In this document: positions 1-7,470 of the stretch, in pieces | Numbering within the stretch: the first letter of the stretch is position 1 | How the letters are laid out: the number at the start of each line of letters is the position of its first letter | Source of the DNA: an uncultured Clostridia bacterium | GTDB lineage: Bacteria; Bacillota; Clostridia; Oscillospirales; Acutalibacteraceae | Assembly: GCA_945224895.1 (NCBI GenBank) | Contig: CALYNW010000018.1 | Location: forward strand, 1-9,810 | Length of the DNA stretch: 9,810 nt | Direction: 5' to 3' | Position numbers and translations under genes: made by a program | The notes under the pieces: model-generated | Seen by the model: only the letters and a program-made list of their open reading frames with translations | The model's database searches: none | What the model was told of the DNA's origin: nothing

Positions 1-26
1 GGCACGCACACGTTGCGTACTGTGCC
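1..26. repeat. GC-rich inverted repeat downstream of the GH3 gene
   Basis: GGCAC at 1-5 is matched by GTGCC at 22-26. A competing inner pairing joins ACGCA at 4-8 with TGCGT at 14-18 around a 5-base loop. It lies 22 bases past the GH3 stop codon and is clearly more GC-rich than its surroundings, so it could be part of a transcription terminator for the GH3 unit. The window edge removes any T-tract on the minus strand, so the function is a guess. Confidence 0.3.
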
Positions 27-47
27 GAGGGAACAGACTGATAAACC

Positions 48-2492
48 CTAATTTAACTCTTGCTTAGTTTTAAGATTAACTATCATATTAAGGACATTTT
101 CTGCCGTTCTTTGAAGCTCGGCAACGGTCAGACCGTTTCTTGTTCCCACAGTTTCCATAAGCGACGGGTCAACCTTATATTTGTTGTCAGTCCTTTTTAT
201 ACCACCGGGCATAAGAACATCAACCTGAGAACGTACTCTGTAGGCATTGTCACGGAGATTCGGAAATTCGGGGCTTTTTGACTTTCTCATCCACCAGTCT
301 GTCATAACACATCCTGTATATCCCCATTCCTTTCTGAGAACGGTTGTAACAAGATCGTAATTATAATGGCTCCAAACACCGTTAATCTTGTTATAGCTTG
401 TCATAATATTGAGAGGCTTGCTTTCCTTTACGCAAATCTCAAAGCCCTTTAAATAAATTTCTCTCAAGGCTCTCTGAGATACACGAGAATCATTTTTTGT
501 CCTGTTTACCTCCTGATTATTGCAGGCAAAATGCTTTGGACAGGCGGAGCCGCCGTAGGTCTGAATACCTCTTACAAAAGCAGACGCCATTTTACCTGTA
601 AGTATGGGATCCTCAGAAAAATATTCAAAGTTTCTTCCGCAGAGAACATTTCTGTGAATATTCATTCCCGGTGCAAGAAGCACATCCGACTTTCTTTCCT
701 TAAGCTCCCTACCCATTTCCTTTGTAAGCTCAAATACAAGCTCGGTATTCCAAGTGGAGGCAAGTGCCGTTCCGCAGGGAATCAGAGAGGTATATTCTTT
801 AATTCTTATACCGGCAGGTCCGTCGGTGGTTATAACGGCAGGAACGCCCTTATCTCTTAGTGACTGAATTGTTCCGCCGAAGGCACCTGCATTTCCCTCA
901 ACTCCCTGTTCACTGTTCATATATCCCTGACCTCTTGTGAGTGCCTCAAGCTCCTCGAAGCTTAGGCAGGAAATAAAATCGTCAACAGTGATTTCACCTG
1001 ACAGAACCTGTGAAAAGTTATAATTATTATCGCTATGCGGAATTTCAGCAGGCAGATTATTCTCAATTCTCTTTTTAAGGTACGGCTGAGAAGCCTCAAC
1101 AGTTTCTTTTTTAACAACAAATCTACCGTTTACGTTATCTGCCTTAATTCTCTTAAACGTGTCCTTTACACCGCAGATTTCATCAAGGGTATCAAGTACC
1201 TTGTCATTACCTAAGGCAAAGTCTCCTGCCTCAACAGTATTCCTTACATTCTTTCCTGCGTAGAATTTATATTCGCCCTTTTCAAGAACATATGAGAATT
1301 TGTTACCCGTAGCACCTGTATCATCAAAGGACGCAAGATAATATACAGGAACGCTTATTTCTATTTTCTGACTTTCATTTGGCTCAAGCTCTTTTGTTTT
1401 CTCAAAAGCAACAAGATTCATTAAAGGCTTTGAAAGCTTGCCTTCGGGCGGACAGCAATAAAGCTGTAAAACCTCTTTACCGCTTCTGCTTCCTATGTTC
1501 TTAATCTCTGCGGTAATATTAACATTCTCACCGTTAAATTCAAAATCATCTATTTTTATATCAAAATCGGTATAGCTTAATCCGTAGCCGAAGGGATACA
1601 GAACAGCAGCCTTATTGAAGGTTTCAAAATATCTGTAGCCCACAAAAATATCCTCAGAATAGTCGTTATAATCATTGTTACCGAAATCATTTGCACTTGG
1701 ATAATCCTCATAGCTCATTGCTATGGAATCGGTCAGCCTGCCTGACGGATTAACCCTACCGTACAGAACGTCGGCAACTGCATTACCGCTTTCCATTCCG
1801 CCCTGCCAAGCATAAACTATTGCCGATATTTTATCATTATATCGTTCAGTCCAGCTCATATCAATAACATTTCCGCAGTCAAGCACCACCGTAACATTAT
1901 CAAAATACATTGTCACGGTATCAAGAAGCTTAATTTCCTCATCATTTAAGTAATAGCTACCCTTAATGAGCTTATTTTCTCTGTCCTCACCTGCTGCCCT
2001 GCCGATAACTACAAGCGCCGCATTGCTTTCCTGTGCTGCGGCTTTTACTGTGCTTTCGTCAACAACAGCCTCATCATAGCACATAGGCCAGTGTCCCCAA
2101 AAGCCGTGAACAACAGGATTTTCCCTGCACCAGCCTTCATAAAAGCCCAAGAGTCCCTTGTTTAAATCTGCGCCGTTATTCTTCAAGCCGTCAATAAGGT
2201 TGACTGTATAGGGCGCATTAACATCTCCGCCACTGCCGTAGCCTACGTAAAAATAGTCAAGCTGACACCTACCGAATACTGCAAGGCGTGTATTTTCATT
2301 ATAGGGCAAAGTATTATTTTTGTTTTTCAGCAAAACAATACCCTCTGCACCTGCCTGTCTTACAAGCTCGGTCATATTGCCAAAGGGCTCCCTTTTGCCT
2401 GAGGCGGTATTCTCCTTTTGTGATACTCCACCGCCTGAAAATTTTTGAGATACAACCTGAACTATTTTATCAATTCTGTTTTTAAGCTTCAT
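48..2492 (-). CDS. Glycoside hydrolase family 3 beta-glucosidase-like enzyme with permuted domain order
   Basis: An 814-residue GH3 enzyme, expected to cleave terminal beta-linked glucose (or xylose) from glucosides by a retaining mechanism. The usual domain order is swapped. The alpha/beta sandwich domain (GH3 C-domain type) lies at about residues 40-305, with IVLLKN at 52-57 and VVIGRAAGEDRE at 161-172. A fibronectin III-like domain follows at about 320-420. The catalytic barrel comes last, at about 510-800, with TTDGPAG at 555-561, SEDP at 626-629, KH at 653-654 and the presumed nucleophile Asp732 in VMTDWW. The acid/base residue was not assigned. No signal peptide is visible, so it is probably intracellular and acts on imported oligosaccharides. 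The start is backed by AAGGAG at 2501-2506, 8 bases upstream. This order is known for some Ruminococcus and Butyrivibrio beta-glucosidases. Substrate cannot be fixed from sequence. Confidence 0.93.
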   Translation of the reverse strand: MKLKNRIDKIVQVVSQKFSGGGVSQKENTASGKREPFGNMTELVRQAGAEGIVLLKNKNNTLPYNENTRLAVFGRCQLDYFYVGYGSGGDVNAPYTVNLIDGLKNNGADLNKGLLGFYEGWCRENPVVHGFWGHWPMCYDEAVVDESTVKAAAQESNAALVVIGRAAGEDRENKLIKGSYYLNDEEIKLLDTVTMYFDNVTVVLDCGNVIDMSWTERYNDKISAIVYAWQGGMESGNAVADVLYGRVNPSGRLTDSIAMSYEDYPSANDFGNNDYNDYSEDIFVGYRYFETFNKAAVLYPFGYGLSYTDFDIKIDDFEFNGENVNITAEIKNIGSRSGKEVLQLYCCPPEGKLSKPLMNLVAFEKTKELEPNESQKIEISVPVYYLASFDDTGATGNKFSYVLEKGEYKFYAGKNVRNTVEAGDFALGNDKVLDTLDEICGVKDTFKRIKADNVNGRFVVKKETVEASQPYLKKRIENNLPAEIPHSDNNYNFSQVLSGEITVDDFISCLSFEELEALTRGQGYMNSEQGVEGNAGAFGGTIQSLRDKGVPAVITTDGPAGIRIKEYTSLIPCGTALASTWNTELVFELTKEMGRELKERKSDVLLAPGMNIHRNVLCGRNFEYFSEDPILTGKMASAFVRGIQTYGGSACPKHFACNNQEVNRTKNDSRVSQRALREIYLKGFEICVKESKPLNIMTSYNKINGVWSHYNYDLVTTVLRKEWGYTGCVMTDWWMRKSKSPEFPNLRDNAYRVRSQVDVLMPGGIKRTDNKYKVDPSLMETVGTRNGLTVAELQRTAENVLNMIVNLKTKQELN

Positions 2493-2541
2493 AGTAAAAA
2501 CTCCTTGAGTTAAATTTCATAAAGAACCTATTTGAGTTTTA

Positions 2542-2570
2542 AGTATAACATATCATTAAAATTTTATCTA
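2542..2570 (-). promoter_or_regulatory. Predicted promoter of the GH3 gene
   Basis: On the minus strand a TATACT -10 (2542-2547) is preceded by TGT, making an extended -10. A weak -35, TAGATA (2565-2570), lies 17 bases further upstream. The predicted start near 2535 gives a leader of about 43 bases that contains the AAGGAG ribosome binding site. It sits back to back with the promoter of the divergent membrane-protein gene. Confidence 0.5.
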
Positions 2571-2576
2571 TAAAAT

Positions 2577-2605
2577 TTGACCTTTTTTGAAAAATATTGT
2601 ATTAT
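2577..2605 (+). promoter_or_regulatory. Predicted promoter of the membrane-protein gene
   Basis: TTGACC (2577-2582) and TATTAT (2600-2605) are separated by 17 bases, a good vegetative promoter match. The implied start near 2612 gives a leader of only about 15 bases, with the ribosome binding site at the very 5' end of the message. An alternative -10-like TATAAA at 2569-2574 has a poorer -35. Confidence 0.55.
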
Positions 2606-2612
2606 TGCAATA

Positions 2613-2618
2613 AGGGAG
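2613..2618 (+). promoter_or_regulatory. Ribosome binding site that fixes the start at 2627
   Basis: AGGGAG lies 8 bases before the ATG at 2627. The reading frame is open further up to a TTG at 2597, but that codon has no ribosome binding site and overlaps the predicted -10 element, so the shorter protein is preferred. Confidence 0.7.
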
Positions 2619-2626
2619 TGAAATTT

Positions 2627-3376
2627 ATGAAAGAAAAAATGAATAAAGGAAAGCTATACTGTCTGATTTCGGCAATAATCATAATTGGCTGCTACGCCGT
2701 TCAAAGGCTGACATCGGTCGCTTTTCCCATTGACAGAAGCCTTGGAATTATCGAAGCAATGATATTCAGCGCTTTTGTTGCAGTTGTGTATTTCCTTGTT
2801 ACAAAATCCGAGGAGCCGTTTTACGGAATACTCATTTCAATTTTAGGCTTTAAAATGATGCCGCCTAATATATCCTATTTAAAGGAGCTTTCTCTCGGGG
2901 CGGATATTGTCTATTACATAGTTACAAAGGCGGCTGTGGTTATATTTGCCTTTGCCATCATTAAGCTATTTAAGGAACAAAAATATGAGCAGAAAATTAA
3001 AGCTTTGCCTATACTGTTTTTGATAGCAGCAGTACCGTTTACAAATGAAATTGCGTCAACTCTTTCCGATTTTTCATACAGTTTAACAAACGGCAGTAAG
3101 CTTTATGAATATTTTATTCGCTTTGCAATTTATTCGGTAACAATGCTCATTACTCTTTACTATGCATCTAAAAGCAATAAAATTAACGCAAAGCTTTTAT
3201 GCGACTACACAATAATTGCTCTTTTGGTAAATGTTGCAAGAAGAATAAGTGTTATCATAATTTTAGCTGTACAAAATACTCATATCAGCAAGAGCTATTT
3301 CTGCTGGCTGGCAATTTACATATTCTTCATTGCGGCATTCTCTGTACTAAAATCTAAAAAAGTAAAAGGTAAATAA
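2627..3376 (+). CDS. Multi-pass membrane protein of unknown function
   Basis: A 249-residue protein that I do not recognise. Read by eye it has about eight hydrophobic segments, near residues 10-26, 38-58, 64-79, 93-115, 126-143, 162-180, 191-215 and 223-241, joined by short loops, with a lysine-rich N-terminus and C-terminal tail (KSKKVKGK). There is no cleavable signal peptide and no large soluble domain. The only charged group inside a predicted segment is an Arg-Arg pair at 205-206, which suggests that segment may be split or its edges misplaced. It is transcribed alone, divergent from the GH3 gene and followed by a terminator. Possible roles include a small transporter or an integral membrane accessory protein, but nothing in the sequence decides this. 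The coding call is supported by the promoter, ribosome binding site and terminator. Confidence 0.8.
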   Translation: MKEKMNKGKLYCLISAIIIIGCYAVQRLTSVAFPIDRSLGIIEAMIFSAFVAVVYFLVTKSEEPFYGILISILGFKMMPPNISYLKELSLGADIVYYIVTKAAVVIFAFAIIKLFKEQKYEQKIKALPILFLIAAVPFTNEIASTLSDFSYSLTNGSKLYEYFIRFAIYSVTMLITLYYASKSNKINAKLLCDYTIIALLVNVARRISVIIILAVQNTHISKSYFCWLAIYIFFIAAFSVLKSKKVKGK

Positions 3377-3391
3377 TTTATATAAAATATT

Positions 3392-3422
3392 CAGCCGAAG
3401 AAACACTATGCTTCTTCGGCTG
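3392..3422. terminator. Bidirectional rho-independent terminator between converging genes
   Basis: An 11-bp perfect stem (3392-3402 with 3412-3422) closes a 9-base loop. On the plus strand it is followed by CTTTT, serving the membrane-protein gene that ends at 3376. On the minus strand it is followed by an AT-rich tract from 3391 downward, serving the malic enzyme gene that ends at 3438. Its position between two converging stop codons fits shared use. Confidence 0.85.
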
Positions 3423-3437
3423 CTTTTCTATTCTGTA

Positions 3438-4610
3438 TTATATTCTTGCTACGCCGTCTTTAACTGCCGCATCTGCAACTGCCTTAGCAACAGTATCCTT
3501 AATACGTGGATCAAAGGCATATGGGAGAATGTAATCCTCATTAAGCTTATCATCGTCAACAAGTGATGCAATGGCATAAGCCGCCGCAATTTTCATATTC
3601 TCTGTAATAGCACTTGCTCTTACGTCAAGTGCACCTCGGAAAATACCGGGGAAAGCAACAACATTGTTAATCTGATTGGGGAAGTCAGAACGACCTGTAC
3701 CCACAATCCTTGCTCCTGCCTCCTTAGCCTTGTCAGGCATAATCTCGGGAACAGGATTAGCCATTGCAAGAACAACAGGATCATCATTCATAGTCTTAAT
3801 CATTTCCTCAGTAAGTACGCCCGGAGCGGAAACACCGATAAATATATCTGTACCCTTAACTGCTTCGGCAAGAGAGCCCTTTGTCATTTCTCTGTTAGTT
3901 ACCCTTGCGATTGCCTCCTTTGACGGATTGAGATTTTCTCTTCCCTCATAGATTGCGCCTGTTCTGTCACAAAGAATAACATCACGAAGTCCGAGAGTCA
4001 TAAGAAGCTTGGCAATAGCAATACCTGCTGCACCTGAGCCGTTGATTACTGCTTTGCAATCCGAAAGAGCCTTTCCTGTAATTTTTGTAGCATTAATAAG
4101 TGCCGCAGAAACTACCACGGCAGTACCGTGCTGGTCATCGTGGAAAATCGGAATATCACACTTCTCCTTTAGCTTCTCCTCAATTTCAAAGCATCTCGGA
4201 GCGGCAATATCCTCAAGATTTATACCACCGAATGAACCGCTGATATTGTAAACCGTTTCAACAAATTCATCAACATTCTTTGTACGAACACAAAGGGGAA
4301 ACGCATCAACATCGCCGAACTCCTTAAAGAGCACGCATTTACCCTCCATAACAGGCATACCTGCCTCCGGTCCTATGTCGCCGAGACCTAAAACTGCGGT
4401 GCCGTCTGTGATAACGGCAACCATATTCCAGCGTCTTGTAAGCTCCCAGCTTTTGTTATAATCCTTTTGAATTTCAAGGCAGGGCTCTGCAACACCCGGA
4501 GTGTAGGCAAGAGAAAGGGAGTCCTTATCCCCCACCTTTGCTCTTGCTGTTACCTCTATTTTACCCTTCCATTCTCCGTGAAGTCTTAATGATTCTTTAC
4601 GATAATCCAT
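3438..4610 (-). CDS. Malic enzyme (oxaloacetate-decarboxylating malate dehydrogenase)
   Basis: A 390-residue short-form bacterial malic enzyme that converts malate to pyruvate and CO2 while reducing NAD(P). The N-terminal catalytic domain has AYTPGVAEP with catalytic Tyr36, EGK with the presumed catalytic Lys91, and metal ligands in NLED (Glu133, Asp134) and HDDQHGT (Asp158, Asp159). The C-terminal Rossmann domain has GSGAAG at 191-196 and an acidic residue, Asp215, at the end of the second strand, which hints at NAD preference. NP at 285-286 and NN at 315-316 are also family features. The length matches enzymes that lack the C-terminal phosphotransacetylase-like domain. It is the last gene of the glpK unit, 33 bases after the Ldh_2-family gene, with AGAGGT at 4619-4624. 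The symbol is left blank because naming varies between species. Confidence 0.95.
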   Translation of the reverse strand: MDYRKESLRLHGEWKGKIEVTARAKVGDKDSLSLAYTPGVAEPCLEIQKDYNKSWELTRRWNMVAVITDGTAVLGLGDIGPEAGMPVMEGKCVLFKEFGDVDAFPLCVRTKNVDEFVETVYNISGSFGGINLEDIAAPRCFEIEEKLKEKCDIPIFHDDQHGTAVVVSAALINATKITGKALSDCKAVINGSGAAGIAIAKLLMTLGLRDVILCDRTGAIYEGRENLNPSKEAIARVTNREMTKGSLAEAVKGTDIFIGVSAPGVLTEEMIKTMNDDPVVLAMANPVPEIMPDKAKEAGARIVGTGRSDFPNQINNVVAFPGIFRGALDVRASAITENMKIAAAYAIASLVDDDKLNEDYILPYAFDPRIKDTVAKAVADAAVKDGVARI

Positions 4611-4643
4611 TTGTATTTACCTCTGTAGCTTGTAGTTTTATTG

Positions 4644-5753
4644 TTAATCCCAAGGGAATTTATACTGAGTAAGACCAAGCTCATCACGAACCTGTGTCAT
4701 TTCCTTTTGAACGGACTCGTTAATAGGAACACCGCTGTCCTTTCTTTCCTGCCATACAAGCCATTCCTTTTCGCCTGCGGAATAAATCTTGTCACAGCCG
4801 GGAGCCTTTCTTGAAGCACGAACAGAACGGATAATTTCTCCTGCCTTCTTCCTTGTGATGTCTTCACCGAGGAAATGGTTTGTGTCAATGGCAATGAAGA
4901 AATGTCCGAGATGATAAGGAACGAGATTTCCGTTTTCATCCTTACCGTTAAGAGCCTTACCATAGTTACCGTCCTGAAGAATAGCAGAAAGAAGCTCAAT
5001 TACCATAGCGTAGCCGTAGCCCTTATATCCGCCTAAAGCCTCGCCGATACCGCCCAAGGTAGTCAATGCGGCTTCGCCGTTTCTGATTTTCTTAAGAGCA
5101 ACACCTGCATCACCCTCGATACCCTTACCGTCAAGACCGATAACCGTACCCGGATGAACATCCTCGCCGATTCTTTCGTAATACTCAATCTTACCGTTTT
5201 GTGTAATTGAAGTAGCACAGTCAATTACAAAATCAAAGTCCTCGTCGGTGGGAATACCGATTGTAAGCGGATTTGTACCGAACATACCTTCAACACCGAA
5301 GGTCGGAGCAACAGAGGGACGGGCATTAGTACCTGTCATACCGATACAGCCCTGCTTTGTTGCCATAGTGGCATAATAGCCTGCAATACCGTAGTGGCAG
5401 GAATTACGAACTGCTACCATACCCATACCGTACTGCTTAGCCTTGTCAATAGCCATCTGCATTGACTTGTAGCAGATAACCTGACCCATACCATCGTGAC
5501 CGTCGATAACTGCGGTGGTAGGAGTTTCCCTAACAATTTCAAAATTTGTTACAGGGCTCTGAATACCTGCCTTGATTCTGTCAAGGTAGATTGGCTTAAA
5601 TCTGTTGCAACCGTGGCTTTCAATACCTCGTCTGTCAGACTCAAGCAGAACATCTGTACAAATCCTTGCGTCCTCCTCCGGAATACCGTAGCCGATAAAA
5701 GCATCTGTGATGAAATTAATCAGCGTATCCCAAGGACATACCATTTTTCCCAT
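4644..5753 (-). CDS. Ldh_2-family NAD(P)-dependent oxidoreductase (malate/L-lactate dehydrogenase family)
   Basis: A 369-residue 2-hydroxyacid dehydrogenase of the Ldh_2 family, which is unrelated to the classical Rossmann-type malate and lactate dehydrogenases. Visible family motifs are DRRGIESHGCNRF at 40-52, SCHYGIAGYY at 118-127 with a conserved His120, GTNP at 159-162, DCATS at 178-182 and GGYKGYGYA at 241-249. The length is normal for the family. Known members oxidise or reduce malate, lactate, sulfolactate, ureidoglycolate or diketogulonate, so the substrate cannot be read from sequence. Its position directly before malic enzyme favours malate or lactate by inference. The gene starts 20 bases after the glpK stop, with AAGGAG at 5763-5768 giving 9-base spacing. 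There is no promoter-like gap, so co-transcription with glpK is likely. It is probably cytoplasmic. Confidence 0.9.
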   Translation of the reverse strand: MGKMVCPWDTLINFITDAFIGYGIPEEDARICTDVLLESDRRGIESHGCNRFKPIYLDRIKAGIQSPVTNFEIVRETPTTAVIDGHDGMGQVICYKSMQMAIDKAKQYGMGMVAVRNSCHYGIAGYYATMATKQGCIGMTGTNARPSVAPTFGVEGMFGTNPLTIGIPTDEDFDFVIDCATSITQNGKIEYYERIGEDVHPGTVIGLDGKGIEGDAGVALKKIRNGEAALTTLGGIGEALGGYKGYGYAMVIELLSAILQDGNYGKALNGKDENGNLVPYHLGHFFIAIDTNHFLGEDITRKKAGEIIRSVRASRKAPGCDKIYSAGEKEWLVWQERKDSGVPINESVQKEMTQVRDELGLTQYKFPWD

Positions 5754-5773
5754 AGTGTTTATCTCCTTTGCTA

Positions 5774-7276
5774 TTATCTTTCCCAGTTGCGTGAGCGTTC
5801 AACTGCACGCTTCCAGTCAGAATATTTTTTGTTCCTTATTGTTGTTTCCATTGACGGAATAAATATTTTGTCAACTGCTCTGTTTTCTTCAATTTCGTCA
5901 AGGCTCTCCCAAACTCCTGTGGCAAGTCCTGCACAGTAAGCGGCACCTAAAGCAGTGGTTTCAACATTTTTAGGTCTGTTTACGTTTACACCTGTCATAT
6001 CAGCCTGCATCTGCATCATTATGTTTGAAACAGAAGCACCGCCGTCAACACGCAAATCCTTAAGCACAATTCCGGAATCCTCCATCATTGCCTCAAGCAA
6101 ATCAGTCATTTGATATGTAATGCTTTCAAGAACTGCACGGCAGATATGCTTTTTATTAACACCTCTTGTAAGACCTATCATAACGCCTCTTGCGTACATA
6201 TCCCAGTACGGTGCACCGAGACCTGTAAAGGCAGGTACGAAGTACAGACCGTTAGAGTCCTCAACCATTTCAGCAAACTTGTCACATTCGGGAGCAGACT
6301 GAATAAGCTCAAGCTCATCACGAAGCCATTTGATTACCGAGCCTGCGTTAAATGCAGAGCCTTCAAGAGAATATGTAATCTTATCTTCTACACCCCAGGC
6401 AATGCCTGAAAGAAGATTTGATTTTGAATTAACTCTCTTATCACCTGTGTTCATTAGAAGGAAACAGCCAGTGCCGTATGTATTCTTAGCCTGACCGGAC
6501 TTAAAGCAGCCCTGCCCGAACAAAGCACCCGGCTGGTCGCCTATGGCTCCTGCAATAGGCACACCATTAATATCCTCAATACCTGTGATTTTAGCAACCT
6601 CACCGTAAATACAGCTTGACGGCTTAACCTCGGGAAGCATACTCATAGGTATACCTAAAACCTCGCAAAGATACGGGTCCCAGCAAAGCTTATCAATATC
6701 AAAGAGCATTGTTCTGCATGCGTTTGAATAATCGGTAACGTGAACCCTTCCGTCTGTCAAATTCCAGATAAGCCAGGTGTCAACGGTGCCGAAAAGCAGA
6801 TCGCCGTTTTCAGCCTTTTCCCTTGCTCCCTCAACATTGTCAAGAATCCACTTTATCTTCGTGCCGCTGAAATATGCGTCGATAAGAAGTCCTGTAGTTT
6901 CCTTAACATAATCCGAAAGCCCCTGAGCCTTCAGCTCCTCACAGGTGGGGGCAGTTCTTCTGCATTGCCATACGATGGCGTTATAAACAGGCTTTCCGGT
7001 ATGTCTGTCCCATACAATAGTGGTTTCTCTCTGATTTGTAATGCCGACGCCTGCAATATCCTTTGGATTAACCTTCTCCTGACGCAGACAGGTAAGAATG
7101 GCGCTGATTTGAGAAAACAGTATTTCCATAGGGTCGTGCTCAACCCATCCGTTTTCAGGATAATACTGCGTGAACTCGTTTTGCGCCTTGGCAACAATTT
7201 CACCCTTTTTATTAAAAATAATGGCACGGGAGGAGGTGGTTCCCTGGTCCAGAGCCATAATATATTTTTCAGACAT
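5774..7276 (-). CDS. glpK: Glycerol kinase
   Basis: A 500-residue FGGY-family kinase that phosphorylates glycerol with ATP to sn-glycerol 3-phosphate in the cytoplasm. The N-terminal phosphate-binding loop DQGTTSSR is at 10-17. Glycerol-site residues are visible as RE at 83-84 and Tyr135. The catalytic base is Asp247 in [13 protein letters not shown]-site motifs are YGTG at 267-270 and DGGAS at 411-415. Length and motif order are those of a complete enzyme. The stretch corresponding to the HPr-phosphorylated histidine loop of Enterococcus glycerol kinases (about 221-245 here) contains no histidine, so that mode of activation is unlikely. The ribosome binding site AGAGGGG is at 7287-7293, 10 bases upstream. 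It is the first gene of a three-gene unit, and no glycerol facilitator or glycerol-3-phosphate dehydrogenase gene is adjacent. Confidence 0.97.
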   Translation of the reverse strand: MSEKYIMALDQGTTSSRAIIFNKKGEIVAKAQNEFTQYYPENGWVEHDPMEILFSQISAILTCLRQEKVNPKDIAGVGITNQRETTIVWDRHTGKPVYNAIVWQCRRTAPTCEELKAQGLSDYVKETTGLLIDAYFSGTKIKWILDNVEGAREKAENGDLLFGTVDTWLIWNLTDGRVHVTDYSNACRTMLFDIDKLCWDPYLCEVLGIPMSMLPEVKPSSCIYGEVAKITGIEDINGVPIAGAIGDQPGALFGQGCFKSGQAKNTYGTGCFLLMNTGDKRVNSKSNLLSGIAWGVEDKITYSLEGSAFNAGSVIKWLRDELELIQSAPECDKFAEMVEDSNGLYFVPAFTGLGAPYWDMYARGVMIGLTRGVNKKHICRAVLESITYQMTDLLEAMMEDSGIVLKDLRVDGGASVSNIMMQMQADMTGVNVNRPKNVETTALGAAYCAGLATGVWESLDEIEENRAVDKIFIPSMETTIRNKKYSDWKRAVERSRNWER

Positions 7277-7325
7277 ATAAATATACCCCTCTCATTGTGA
7301 CTGTATGCCCATTTTATACAATTAA

Positions 7326-7349
7326 AAAAGCAGGCATTCACCTGCTTTT
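7326..7349 (-). terminator. Terminator-like hairpin between the acyl carrier protein gene and glpK
   Basis: AAAAGCAGG and CCTGCTTTT form a 9-bp stem with a 6-base loop. On the minus strand it ends in a run of six T (7329-7324), matching a rho-independent terminator for transcripts coming from the acyl carrier protein gene. It directly abuts the -10 of the glpK promoter and spans about -6 to +18 of that promoter, so it could also be a repressor operator. Confidence 0.65.
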
Positions 7350-7378
7350 ATTTTACTTCTTTTATTAGTTAATGTCAA
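7350..7378 (-). promoter_or_regulatory. Predicted glpK promoter
   Basis: On the minus strand a perfect TTGACA -35 (7373-7378) is followed after 17 bases by TAAAAT (7350-7355). The predicted start is near 7343, giving a leader of about 67 bases. It should drive glpK, the Ldh_2-family gene and malic enzyme, since no other promoter or terminator is evident among those genes. Confidence 0.75.
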
Positions 7379-7383
7379 TGAAA

Positions 7384-7409
7384 TACAAAATTTTAAAATA
7401 AATTTTGTA
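7384..7409. promoter_or_regulatory. Perfect 10-bp inverted repeat upstream of the glpK -35
   Basis: TACAAAATTT (7384-7393) and AAATTTTGTA (7400-7409) are exact reverse complements separated by 6 bases. Relative to the predicted glpK promoter this spans about -66 to -41, a usual place for an activator, though a repressor is also possible. It is AT-rich, so chance is a concern, but the arms match without error. The regulator is unknown. Confidence 0.45.
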
Positions 7410-7422
7410 CTGTTTTCACAAT

Positions 7423-7434
7423 TTGTTTAAACAA
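7423..7434. repeat. 12-bp perfect palindrome between acyl carrier protein gene and glpK
   Basis: TTGTTTAAACAA is a gapless palindrome about 80-91 bases upstream of the predicted glpK start. It may be a second protein-binding site or simply AT-rich sequence; it shares only short pieces with the neighbouring inverted repeat at 7384-7409. Confidence 0.3.
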
Positions 7435-7470
7435 TATACAAAGCTCCGGTAAAAATAATTTAAGAAGCAG

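Noticed and set aside
2597..2629. Upstream TTG start adding 10 residues to the membrane protein
   Set aside because: It has no ribosome binding site and falls within the predicted promoter, while the ATG at 2627 has AGGGAG at good spacing.
5496..5939. 147-codon plus-strand frame across the glpK/Ldh_2 junction
   Set aside because: It runs antisense to two convincing genes and has no promoter or ribosome binding site of its own.
6740..7300. 186-codon open frame on the plus strand opposite glpK
   Set aside because: It is antisense to well-conserved glpK motifs and its translation resembles no protein family; it is a shadow of the real gene.
6931..7341. 136-codon minus-strand frame overlapping the glpK start
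   Set aside because: It is out of frame with glpK, would begin within the terminator/promoter region, and has no ribosome binding site.
7405..7418. Possible CcpA catabolite-response site upstream of glpK
   Set aside because: On the minus strand the first seven bases fit the cre pattern, but the central CG and two bases near the end do not match.
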